This document shows positions 1 to 7,214 of a stretch of 14,955 nucleotides of DNA, one piece after another. The stretch comes from RGIG5612 sp963599255 (GTDB lineage Bacteria > Bacillota > Clostridia > Lachnospirales > Lachnospiraceae): contig CAVBWS010000051.1 of the NCBI GenBank assembly GCA_963599255.1, forward strand, positions 1 through 14,955. Reading direction: 5' to 3'. The notes below the pieces were generated by a model. That model worked only from the letters and a program-made list of their open reading frames with translations. It was not told the origin of the DNA and searched no databases. How positions within the stretch are numbered: position 1 is the stretch's first letter; every line of letters begins with the position of its first letter. Both the position numbers and the translations under genes were made by a program.

Positions 1-518
1 GTATCACACAGCATTATCTCGCCGTTTCTGGCTCTGGCAGCAGCTGCTCCGTCATAGATAACCGACCCCGGATCCTGACCTTCATTTCCTGAAACCATGT
101 AGCATCCGGTTCTTTCTGCCCAGATCTTGAGCTGATCCATTGCAGCCGCTCTGAAGGTATCTGCTCCTACAAGAATTACATTCTTGCCTCTGTTTTTGTA
201 TTCATTGGCCAGCTTACCTATAGATGTGGTTTTTCCTACTCCGTTTACGCCGATGATCATCACAACCGAGGTCGTATTTTCAAAATCATAAGCATCCTGC
301 GGCACGGTCATCATGTCTTCAACACGTTTGATCATGAATTCCTTGGCCTGTTCCTGATTCTTAACCTCGTGGAAGCGAACATTTACCTCAAGTGCCTCTG
401 TAAGCTCCATGCTGGCCTGCACTCCCATGTCTCCCAGGATCAGTTGCTCTTCCATTTCCTCGTAAAATTCATCTGTAATTGGTGTTCCTTTATTAAAAAG
501 TTTCGAAAAAAATCCCAT
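1..518 (-). CDS. ftsY: Signal recognition particle receptor FtsY, 5' part of gene (runs off left edge)
   Basis: FtsY is the membrane-associated SRP receptor GTPase. It docks the Ffh-RNA-ribosome complex at the translocon. The first 172 codons are visible. The N-terminal helical domain starts MGFFSKLF, with no long acidic A domain before it, as in many Firmicutes. The G domain begins near residue 86, with P-loop GVNGVGKTT (residues 90-98) and the SRP-GTPase box ADTFRAAA (119-126), followed by GQDPGSVIYD (147-156). The NG form VNGVGKTT separates it from Ffh, which has a QGSGKTT loop. The ATG at 516-518 is preceded by a GGAGAG ribosome binding site. The gene lies 27 bases after the stop of rbgA on the same strand, so the two are probably co-transcribed. 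The C-terminal half, with the DTAGR and TKxD motifs, lies outside the window. Confidence 0.93.
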   Translation of the reverse strand, partial: MGFFSKLFNKGTPITDEFYEEMEEQLILGDMGVQASMELTEALEVNVRFHEVKNQEQAKEFMIKRVEDMMTVPQDAYDFENTTSVVMIIGVNGVGKTTSIGKLANEYKNRGKNVILVGADTFRAAAMDQLKIWAERTGCYMVSGNEGQDPGSVIYDGAAAARARNGEIMLCD

Positions 519-545
519 TCTGACTCTCCGTTTTTCTTGAATTTA

Positions 546-1391
546 TTATGGACGTTCCAGTGTAAATCTTCCTATCTTGCCGTTTCTGAAATTTTCCAGC
601 AGAAGATTAGCCGCCCTCAACATATCTGCTTCGGCACCTTTGGCGATACATCCCCTGGCAAATGCGATCTTCTCCAGAACCTGCGCCGGCTTGTCCGTTT
701 CCTCAACATCAATACCGTAAAACTCGTAAAACTGCTGAGGATACAGCTGCTGCAGCATGCCGATAAGTTCCCACGCCAGCTCCTCTGTATTCATTATTTC
801 ATCCTTGATGGAACCAATCACCGCAAGTTTTACGCCTACACTCTGATCTTCGAATTTAGGCCATAAAATGCCGGGTGTGTCTAAAAGCTCCAGTGAAGAG
901 CTGAGTTTGATCCATTGTTTGCCCTTGGTAACACCAGGTTTATTACCGGTTTTGGCTGCACCCTTACGGGCAAATGTATTGATAAATGTGCTCTTGCCCA
1001 CGTTTGGGATTCCCACAACCATAGCTCTTACCGGTCTGTTCTTAATGCCTCTTCTCAGATCCCGCTCTATTTTGGCTGCGCAGGCTTTCTTGACGATCTC
1101 ATTTATCTGCTTCATGTCAGAAGCCTTGAGTGCGTTGATCACGCATACATGAAATCCCTTATTTTCAAAATATTCTGCCCATTCGAAAGTATATCTTTCA
1201 TCAGCCATGTCAGACTTATTAAGAAGTATTAATCTGGCTTTGTTCTGAGCTATATTATCTATATCAGGATTCCTGCTTGATAATGGAACTCGTGCATCAA
1301 CAAGCTCAATGACAAGGTCAATGAGCTTGATATCTTCCATCATCTGTCTTTTTGCTTTGGTCATATGACCCGGATACCATTGTATATTCAT
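546..1391 (-). CDS. rbgA: Ribosome biogenesis GTPase RbgA (YlqF), 50S assembly factor
   Basis: RbgA is a circularly permuted GTPase needed for late assembly of the 50S subunit in Firmicutes; it promotes incorporation of late proteins such as L16. The permuted order is visible in the 281-residue protein: G4 NKSD (58-61) comes before the P-loop GIPNVGKST (127-135), then G2 at KPGVTKG (151-157) and G3 DTPG (171-174). The N-terminus MNIQWYPGHMTKAKR is the family signature, so the start is firm. No purine-rich Shine-Dalgarno is visible in the 25 bases before the ATG, although many neighbours have strong ones. The gene follows rplS, as in Bacillus, but is followed by ftsY where rnhB is common. Length is typical of the family. 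Confidence 0.95.
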   Translation of the reverse strand: MNIQWYPGHMTKAKRQMMEDIKLIDLVIELVDARVPLSSRNPDIDNIAQNKARLILLNKSDMADERYTFEWAEYFENKGFHVCVINALKASDMKQINEIVKKACAAKIERDLRRGIKNRPVRAMVVGIPNVGKSTFINTFARKGAAKTGNKPGVTKGKQWIKLSSSLELLDTPGILWPKFEDQSVGVKLAVIGSIKDEIMNTEELAWELIGMLQQLYPQQFYEFYGIDVEETDKPAQVLEKIAFARGCIAKGAEADMLRAANLLLENFRNGKIGRFTLERP

Positions 1392-1539
1392 AACTGTAGA
1401 ATTTTAACATACGGACTCAAATAATTCACCCACAAAATACAAGACAGAATTAGACATATTGATTACCTGCTGCGTTTTACTTCAGATACACCGGTTAAAA
1501 ATGCCGATGTTTTCATTTTTGATTTTCTGCTTAACGAAC

Positions 1540-1565
1540 AAGGGAACGACTTGCGTCGTTCCCTT
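1540..1565 (-). terminator. Perfect 11-bp hairpin after rplS, probable terminator
   Basis: AAGGGAACGAC (1540-1550) and GTCGTTCCCTT (1555-1565) form a perfect 11-bp stem with a 4-base loop. It starts 7 bases past the rplS stop. The following minus-strand sequence (GTTCGTTAAG) has only a weak U-rich stretch, so termination may be partial and may allow read-through into rbgA. It could instead protect the rplS mRNA 3' end. Confidence 0.6.
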
Positions 1566-1572
1566 CTGTAAA

Positions 1573-1920
1573 TTATCTTACAACTTCTTTAACTTTTGCT
1601 CTCTTACCAACTCTGTCTCTCAGGTAGTTCAGTTTAGCACGGCGAACCTTACCTTTTCTGATAACCTGGATTGATTCAACTGTTGGAGAATGTAAAGGCC
1701 AGGTTTTCTCAACACCAACACCGTTAGAAGTCTTTCTGACAGTAAATGTTTCTCTTGCTCCGCCGCCCTGACGCTTCAGAACTGTTCCTTCAAATACCTG
1801 GATTCTTTCTCTGTTGCCTTCCTTGATCTTGGCTGATACCCTAACTGTATCACCTACTCTGAAGTCGTCAACCTTATCCTTAAGCTGACCTGCCTCGATC
1901 TTCTTGATAATCTCATTCAT
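1573..1920 (-). CDS. rplS: 50S ribosomal protein L19
   Basis: L19 sits at the 30S-50S interface of the ribosome. The 115-residue protein has the full family pattern: N-terminal MNEIIKKIEAGQLK, FRVGDTVRV (residues 20-28), the RIQVFEGTV strand, the RETFTVRKTSNGVGVE core, and a basic C-terminus with KVRRAKLNYLRDR and a KR-rich tail. Length is normal. The ATG at 1918-1920 is preceded by AAGGAGGT (plus strand 1928-1935) with a 7-base spacer, an ideal ribosome binding site for a highly expressed gene. It is normally linked to rpsP-rimM-trmD. Here the upstream neighbour is hemW, so it appears to have its own promoter in the gap of about 200 bases. A hairpin follows the stop, then rbgA. Confidence 0.98.
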   Translation of the reverse strand: MNEIIKKIEAGQLKDKVDDFRVGDTVRVSAKIKEGNRERIQVFEGTVLKRQGGGARETFTVRKTSNGVGVEKTWPLHSPTVESIQVIRKGKVRRAKLNYLRDRVGKRAKVKEVVR

Positions 1921-1958
1921 GTGCGTGACCTCCTTATAATTATTCGATGTTCTTAATG

Positions 1959-1986
1959 CTTATAGGACCACTATTAGTCAACGCAA
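1959..1986 (-). promoter_or_regulatory. Candidate promoter for rplS
   Basis: On the minus strand, TTGCGT (1981-1986) and TATAAG (1959-1964) are separated by 16 bases; the -10 matches the consensus at 5 of 6. Transcription would start about 35-40 bases before the rplS ATG. A second possibility further upstream is TTGCAC (2040-2045), 17 bases, TAAAGT (2017-2022), which would give a leader of about 90 bases. L19 autoregulatory leaders are known in Firmicutes, but I cannot confirm one here. Confidence 0.4.
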
Positions 1987-2063
1987 CAGCGGAACATCTG
2001 TTTCACAGCAACGGATACTTTATCATAGACAACCGGCAGGTGCAAGCATTTTTTGTTCTGCAG

Positions 2064-2130
2064 ATGACATCCGGCAGATATGATCGTTTGTCCCCGTATC
2101 GGCACATCCATATTTGCTATCTGCCGTCAT
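2064..2130. repeat. 13-bp bulged inverted repeat after hemW
   Basis: The 13-base arm TATCTGCCGTCAT (2118-2130) pairs with ATGAC...GGCAGATA (2064-2080), which carries four extra bases (ATCC) as a bulge. The loop is 37 bases. The right arm touches the hemW stop codon. No T-run follows on the minus strand, so it is a poor intrinsic terminator. It may be a 3'-end stabilising hairpin of hemW mRNA or part of the region upstream of rplS. Confidence 0.45.
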
Positions 2131-3314
2131 TACTTCAGCAGAAATTCTGCCAATACCGTATTGCTCACGTCAAATCCTCTGTCAGTCAGACGCACATTAT
2201 CATTCTCCACTTGCACAAGTCCCATGTCCCTGAGCCTCGCGGTTATATCTCCATATGTAAAATCATAATCCTGCTTAAAGTTCTCGAAGAATTTTGATTT
2301 GCTGATCCCTTCTGTCATACGAAGTCCCAGAAACATGAATTCTTCCATCTGTTCTTCATGAGACAGGTTCTCTATTTCCTCTCTTATACTTATCTTCCCC
2401 GAATCCTTCAGATATTTTTCCAGGTCTGCCGTATTTTTCCATCTGGTATTATCAACCATTGACGAGGCATTAAGACCCAGTCCCAGATAATCCGCACGCC
2501 TCCAATAGCCGCAGTTATGCGCACATTCCATGCCGGGCTTGGCATAATTAGATATTTCATACCTTCTGTAGCCTGTCTTTTCCAGGAAATCCTTTGTGTA
2601 ATAATAGATTCCCCGCTCTGTATCTTCATCCGGCAGGTTCAATTGTCCTGCATCATACTTCCGTTTGAATTCTGTTCCGTCCTCAATGATAAGTGAGTAG
2701 GCACTGATATGCTCCGGCTCCCATGTCCCTACAATTGCCAGCACTCTCTTCCATGCCGCAAGGCTCTGACCGGGTATGGCCTGCATAAGATCCACATTTA
2801 TATTATCAAATCCCGCCTCTCGGGCAGCCTCAAATGCAGCGGTAAAATCATCATAATTATGAATTCTTCCCAGTGCACGAAGGTCGTCATTATCAGTTGA
2901 CTGCAGTCCCAGACTTATTCTGTTGATCCCGAGTCTCTTATAGGTTCTGAATTTTTCCTTATCTACTGTCCCCGGATTACATTCTATGGAAAATTCTGTT
3001 ACAGGCCTTATCTTCTTCTGCAGGAACAGACCACGTCTTTTTTCATGTGTTCCTCTTATATTGAATTCAGAATTTAATGTTTCCGCAATCCTTGAAATCT
3101 GCTCACAACTTAATATTGACGGAGTTCCTCCGCCAATATATACAGAAATTATCTCCCTGTCTTTATATTCAGTTGCCGTATTTCGTATCTCCCGACACAA
3201 GGCATCGACATAACTGTCGAACCTAGCCTCCTGACCTGCAAATGATACAAAATCACAATATCCGCATTTTTTCTTGCAAAACGGGATATGTATATATAAT
3301 TCCAGACCGTTCAT
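2130..3314 (-). CDS. hemW: HemW-type radical SAM protein (haem chaperone, coproporphyrinogen III oxidase-like)
   Basis: HemW proteins are HemN relatives that bind haem and deliver it to respiratory enzymes; many are still annotated as oxygen-independent coproporphyrinogen oxidase. The radical-SAM cluster motif is C13-x3-C17-x2-C20 (FCKKKCGYC), lacking the additional cysteine typical of true HemN. The SAM-binding GGGTPS is at 61-66, ECNPGT at 111-116, and HNCGYWRRADYLGLG lies in the second half, followed by the HemN C-terminal domain. At 394 residues it is slightly long, because of a basic insert near residues 86-105 between the second helix and the ECNPGT strand. The start at 3312-3314 gives the classical LELYIHIPFC N-terminus, but no clear Shine-Dalgarno precedes it. 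It lies downstream of lepA, a common Firmicute pairing, with a 131-base gap containing a perfect inverted repeat. Confidence 0.93.
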   Translation of the reverse strand: MNGLELYIHIPFCKKKCGYCDFVSFAGQEARFDSYVDALCREIRNTATEYKDREIISVYIGGGTPSILSCEQISRIAETLNSEFNIRGTHEKRRGLFLQKKIRPVTEFSIECNPGTVDKEKFRTYKRLGINRISLGLQSTDNDDLRALGRIHNYDDFTAAFEAAREAGFDNINVDLMQAIPGQSLAAWKRVLAIVGTWEPEHISAYSLIIEDGTEFKRKYDAGQLNLPDEDTERGIYYYTKDFLEKTGYRRYEISNYAKPGMECAHNCGYWRRADYLGLGLNASSMVDNTRWKNTADLEKYLKDSGKISIREEIENLSHEEQMEEFMFLGLRMTEGISKSKFFENFKQDYDFTYGDITARLRDMGLVQVENDNVRLTDRGFDVSNTVLAEFLLK

Positions 3315-3341
3315 TTTAATTACAATAAATACTCATATCCA

Positions 3342-3380
3342 CATCTGAGGAAAACCGCCGCCGGCACTTTTCCTCAGATG
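3342..3380. repeat. Perfect 13-bp inverted repeat between lepA and hemW
   Basis: CATCTGAGGAAAA (3342-3354) and TTTTCCTCAGATG (3368-3380) are exact reverse complements around a G+C-rich 13-base loop. In the minus-strand transcript the hairpin lies about 65 bases after the lepA stop and 27 bases before the hemW ATG. No U-run follows the stem, so it may be a weak terminator, a processing site or a 5'-leader element of hemW. Confidence 0.55.
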
Positions 3381-3445
3381 CATGGCAAAATGAATTTCAA
3401 AATATGTCCTAAAAATGCTGATGTTTCACGCCTGATCTATGCAGA

Positions 3446-5251
3446 TTACTTATCATCCAGCTTTAACACACTCATAAATGCCTTCTGCGGTATCTCTACA
3501 TTTCCCACCTGGCGCATACGTTTCTTGCCTTCTTTTTGTTTTTCGAGAAGCTTCTTCTTACGAGTAATATCGCCGCCATAGCATTTGGCCAGGACATCCT
3601 TTCTCATGGCCTTAACTGTCTCACGAGCTATGATCTTGCTTCCCACTGCTGCCTGGATAGGAATCTCGAACAGGTGTCTCGGAATTTCATCCTTAAGCTT
3701 CTCACACATCCTGCGGCCTCTTTCATATGCCGTGTCTGCGTGAACAATGAAAGACAGTGCATCCACTTCTTCCCTGTTAATTAATATATCCAGCTTAACT
3801 AATTTAGATGGTTCATATCCCTTAAGCTCATAATCCAATGACGCATATCCGCGGGATCTGGACTTAAGTGCGTCGAAGAAGTCATATATTATCTCGTTCA
3901 GAGGCAGATCATATCTCAATATGCATCTGTTGGCCTCAATATATTCGATCTCCTTGTACACGCCTCGTCTTTCCTGGCACAGTTCCATGATAGGACCGAT
4001 AAATTCTGAGGTTACCATTATTTCAGCTGCTACTATCGGCTCTTCCATGTATTCTATTTCTGTAGCATCCGGAAGGTTGGTAGGATTAGTTAATTCAAAT
4101 TCTGTGCCGTCGGTTTTATGTACCTTGTATATAACGGAAGGAGCTGTCGTAACAAGATCAAGATTATATTCTCTCTCAAGTCTCTCCTCAATGATCTCCA
4201 AATGAAGAAGTCCTAAGAATCCGCATCTGAATCCAAATCCCAGCGCTACTGATGTCTCCGGTTCATATTGAAGTGATGCATCATTTAATTGGAGCTTTTC
4301 GAGGGCATCTCTTAGATCTTCGTAATGAGCTCCGTCTGCCGGATACATGCCGCAGTATACCATTGACTGAACCTTCTTATATCCCGGGAGCGGCTTATCA
4401 CACGGATTATCCTTAAGTGTTACCGTGTCTCCGACCATGGTATCTCTCACGTTTTTAATAGATGCGGTGAAATATCCTACCATTCCTGCGCCCAGTTCAT
4501 CGCAGGGAATGTATTTGCCGGCGCCAAAATATCCCACCTCAACTACGTTATAAGAAGCCTTCGTAGCCATCATATAAACCTGTGAGCCTACTTTTATCTT
4601 GCCGTCACGAACTCGGCAGAATACTATTACACCCTTGTATGAATCATAGATAGAGTCAAATATTAATGCCTTAAGCGGCGCATTGATGTCTCCGTCAGGA
4701 GCAGGGATCTTGGCAACGATCGCTTCGAGAACCTGATCTATATTTATTCCGTTTTTGGCAGAAATAAGAGGAGCATCCTGAGCCTCAAGACCTATTACAT
4801 TCTCAATCTCATCTATAACCTTCTGCGGTTCCGCGCTGGGAAGGTCTATCTTATTGATCACAGGGATAACCTCCAGATCATTATCGATTGCCATGTAAAC
4901 ATTGGCCAGGGTCTGTGCCTCTATTCCCTGTGCAGCATCGACTACCAGCACTGCCCCGTCACAGGCAGCAAGGCTTCTTGACACCTCATAATTAAAATCC
5001 ACATGTCCCGGCGTATCAATAAGATTAAATATATACTCCTGCCCATCCTTGGCATTATAGACAATTCTGACAGTCTGCGCCTTGATCGTTATGCCGCGCT
5101 CTCTTTCAAGTTCCATATTATCCAGAACCTGCGCCTGCATCTCTCTTGAAGTCAGTGCACCGGTATTCTCAATAATACGGTCAGCCAATGTGCTCTTGCC
5201 ATGGTCGATATGTGCGATTATGCAAAAATTTCTGATATTCTTCTGATTCAT
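3446..5251 (-). CDS. lepA: Elongation factor 4 (LepA), ribosome-associated GTPase
   Basis: LepA/EF4 is a translational GTPase that acts on ribosomes during initiation or under ionic stress. The 601-residue protein has the usual length. GTPase motifs: P-loop AHIDHGKST (residues 13-21), switch region RERGITIKAQTV (50-61), DTPGHVDF (79-86) and NKIDLPSA (133-140). EF-G-like domains II, III and V follow, then the diagnostic LepA C-terminal domain, which contains KCYGGDITRKKKLLEKQKEGK and ends with the conserved IPQKAF segment. The ATG at 5249-5251 has a GAAGGAT ribosome binding site upstream. A 185-base gap separates it from argS, so it may have its own promoter, although I found no convincing one. 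hemW lies downstream. Confidence 0.98.
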   Translation of the reverse strand: MNQKNIRNFCIIAHIDHGKSTLADRIIENTGALTSREMQAQVLDNMELERERGITIKAQTVRIVYNAKDGQEYIFNLIDTPGHVDFNYEVSRSLAACDGAVLVVDAAQGIEAQTLANVYMAIDNDLEVIPVINKIDLPSAEPQKVIDEIENVIGLEAQDAPLISAKNGINIDQVLEAIVAKIPAPDGDINAPLKALIFDSIYDSYKGVIVFCRVRDGKIKVGSQVYMMATKASYNVVEVGYFGAGKYIPCDELGAGMVGYFTASIKNVRDTMVGDTVTLKDNPCDKPLPGYKKVQSMVYCGMYPADGAHYEDLRDALEKLQLNDASLQYEPETSVALGFGFRCGFLGLLHLEIIEERLEREYNLDLVTTAPSVIYKVHKTDGTEFELTNPTNLPDATEIEYMEEPIVAAEIMVTSEFIGPIMELCQERRGVYKEIEYIEANRCILRYDLPLNEIIYDFFDALKSRSRGYASLDYELKGYEPSKLVKLDILINREEVDALSFIVHADTAYERGRRMCEKLKDEIPRHLFEIPIQAAVGSKIIARETVKAMRKDVLAKCYGGDITRKKKLLEKQKEGKKRMRQVGNVEIPQKAFMSVLKLDDK

Positions 5252-5377
5252 CTATCCTTCTTTACATCCTACTGTTAGTATTGTTTTGGTAATATGAATA
5301 TTTGCTTCCATGCTGACCAGAATAATGCCAGTGCAGGAATGCTCCGCCACTATCTAAGTGCAATTATTCCAGTTTAC

Positions 5378-5404
5378 ATACGCGCCGTGAACCTCGGCGT
5401 GCAT
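5378..5404. terminator. G+C-rich hairpin after argS
   Basis: ATACGCGCCG and CGGCGTGCAT pair around a 7-base loop. The RNA stem has ten positions, including one G-U wobble and one mismatch. It lies about 33 bases beyond the argS stop in the minus-strand transcript. No T-run follows, so it is only a possible terminator or 3'-end stabiliser. Confidence 0.35.
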
Positions 5405-5436
5405 ATAAACACCATTATCCCACGCAGAGAAGCTTA

Positions 5437-7191
5437 TCACATTCGATCAGGTGCTGAAAATCCTAGCAGATCTATGCACTGCTCCAGAATCTTCTGTGTA
5501 AGAAGAAGCATACTTAAATAGCTGTCCTTCTTGGCTTCGTCTTCCTCAGACAGGATTCTTATCTCATGGTAAAACGCATTGAATGCATTTGACAGATCAT
5601 AAATATATGCACAGATCTTATGCGGCGCCAATTCCTTGTATGCGTTCTGAATTACTTCCGAGAATTTGGTAAGAAGTATCATTACTTCCTTCTGTGCAGG
5701 CTCGCCTGTATAAACAACTCTGCCGGATGGTTCCTTACCGTATTTCTTAAGAATCGACTTGATACGCACAATCGTATATAAAATATACGGACCTGTATTG
5801 CCTTCGAATGAAGTAAACCTGCTTATATCAAATACATAATCCTTGGTGGCCTGATTAGACAAGTCGCCGTATTTAAGGGCTGCCAGTCCGATGATCTTAG
5901 CCGTCTCATCAGTTTCCTGCTGATCAAATTCTCTGTTTTCCTGCATTTTCTCTGCTACAGCTTCATTAACCTCTGCAATAAGATTCTCAAGTCTCATTAC
6001 TCCGCCTGATCTGGTCTTATATGGCTGTCCGTCCTTACCATTCATGGTTCCGAATCCCAGAAATGCCATATCCACATCATCGCCCACGAGATGTGCCTTT
6101 CTTGCAGTTCTGAATACCTGTATAAAATGAAGCTCCTGTCTCTTATCAACTACGTAGATAATATAATCAGGATTAAAGAGCTTAACTCTTTCTACTATAG
6201 TGGCCAGATCTGTTGTTGAATACAGGGTTGCACCGTCGGATTTAACGATTATGCACGGAGGCAGTTCTTTTTTATCTGTCTCCTCGGCAATATCTACGAT
6301 CAATGCTCCGTCGCTTTCTTCTATGATTCCCTGAGATTTCATATCTTCAATCATGGCAGGAATATAGCTCTGCGCGTCGCTTTCCTTCTTCCACAGTTCG
6401 AAATGCACATTCAGCGCATCGTAATTTTTCTTAAGATCCGCAACCGATACATTAAGAACATGATTCCATATAGCTCTGTAGCCAGGCTTTCCTGCCTGAA
6501 GCTCAGCTGTCGCCTGATGGGCCTTAGCCGCAAATGTTTCGTCGGATTTGCATTTCTTGGAAGCACACGGATATATCTCCTCCAGCTCTGAAATGGTAAA
6601 CGGCGGCTCCTTCGGATACTCACCTGTATAACTGTCATCGAAATAAACCAGCTTCGGTGAACGTTCCTGAAGTTCTGCTATAATCTGTCCCATCTGAAGA
6701 CCCCAATCGCCCAAATGAACGTCACCTATGGCCTCATGTCCTGCATAATTGGCAATTCTCTTGATGCTCTCTCCGATTATTGCTGAACGCAGATGTCCGA
6801 TATGAAGAGGTTTGGCTACATTAGCTCCGCCATAATCTACAATGATTTTCTTCTTCTGTTCCGGCTGCTCAAGTCCAAATTTTTCAGAAGCTGCCATCTC
6901 ATTAACGTACTCAGACAACGCCTCTCCCGAGACTCTTATGTTAATAAAGCCGGGTTTAACAGCATTTACTTCTGACAGCCATCTGTTTTCTTTAAGCTTA
7001 TCTGCTACTTCCTCTGCGATTACTATAGGCGCCTTTCCTACACTCTTAGCCAGTGCCATGGCACCATTGCACTGAAATTCGCACAGATCCGGTCTGTTAG
7101 AAACAGCGGCGGATACTCTCTGCGAATCATATCCGCACTCTTCGAATGCTGTCTTAAGCTGTTCTGTAATAATATCTATGTACTTCTTCAT
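5437..7191 (-). CDS. argS: Arginyl-tRNA synthetase
   Basis: ArgRS charges tRNA-Arg with arginine and is a class I synthetase. The 584-residue protein begins with the Arg-specific N-terminal domain that contacts the tRNA D-loop. The catalytic fold follows: NVAKPLHIGHLRSAIIGE carries the HIGH box (residues 130-133), and YKTRSGG (391-397) stands where most class I enzymes have KMSKS, as is normal for bacterial ArgRS. The C-terminal third is the helical DALR anticodon-binding domain. The ATG at 7189-7191 is preceded by ACGGAGTAA, with GGAG 12 bases upstream. Only 23 bases separate it from the stop of the UAP1-like gene, so the two are almost certainly one operon. A G+C-rich hairpin follows the stop. 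Confidence 0.97.
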   Translation of the reverse strand: MKKYIDIITEQLKTAFEECGYDSQRVSAAVSNRPDLCEFQCNGAMALAKSVGKAPIVIAEEVADKLKENRWLSEVNAVKPGFINIRVSGEALSEYVNEMAASEKFGLEQPEQKKKIIVDYGGANVAKPLHIGHLRSAIIGESIKRIANYAGHEAIGDVHLGDWGLQMGQIIAELQERSPKLVYFDDSYTGEYPKEPPFTISELEEIYPCASKKCKSDETFAAKAHQATAELQAGKPGYRAIWNHVLNVSVADLKKNYDALNVHFELWKKESDAQSYIPAMIEDMKSQGIIEESDGALIVDIAEETDKKELPPCIIVKSDGATLYSTTDLATIVERVKLFNPDYIIYVVDKRQELHFIQVFRTARKAHLVGDDVDMAFLGFGTMNGKDGQPYKTRSGGVMRLENLIAEVNEAVAEKMQENREFDQQETDETAKIIGLAALKYGDLSNQATKDYVFDISRFTSFEGNTGPYILYTIVRIKSILKKYGKEPSGRVVYTGEPAQKEVMILLTKFSEVIQNAYKELAPHKICAYIYDLSNAFNAFYHEIRILSEEDEAKKDSYLSMLLLTQKILEQCIDLLGFSAPDRM

Positions 7192-7214
7192 ATCTGCAGT
7201 TTACTCCGTAATTT

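Noticed and set aside
2046..2053. T-run near 2050 as a terminator tail for the inverted repeat after hemW
   Set aside because: On the minus strand, the direction of hemW, this run is A, so it cannot be the U-tract.
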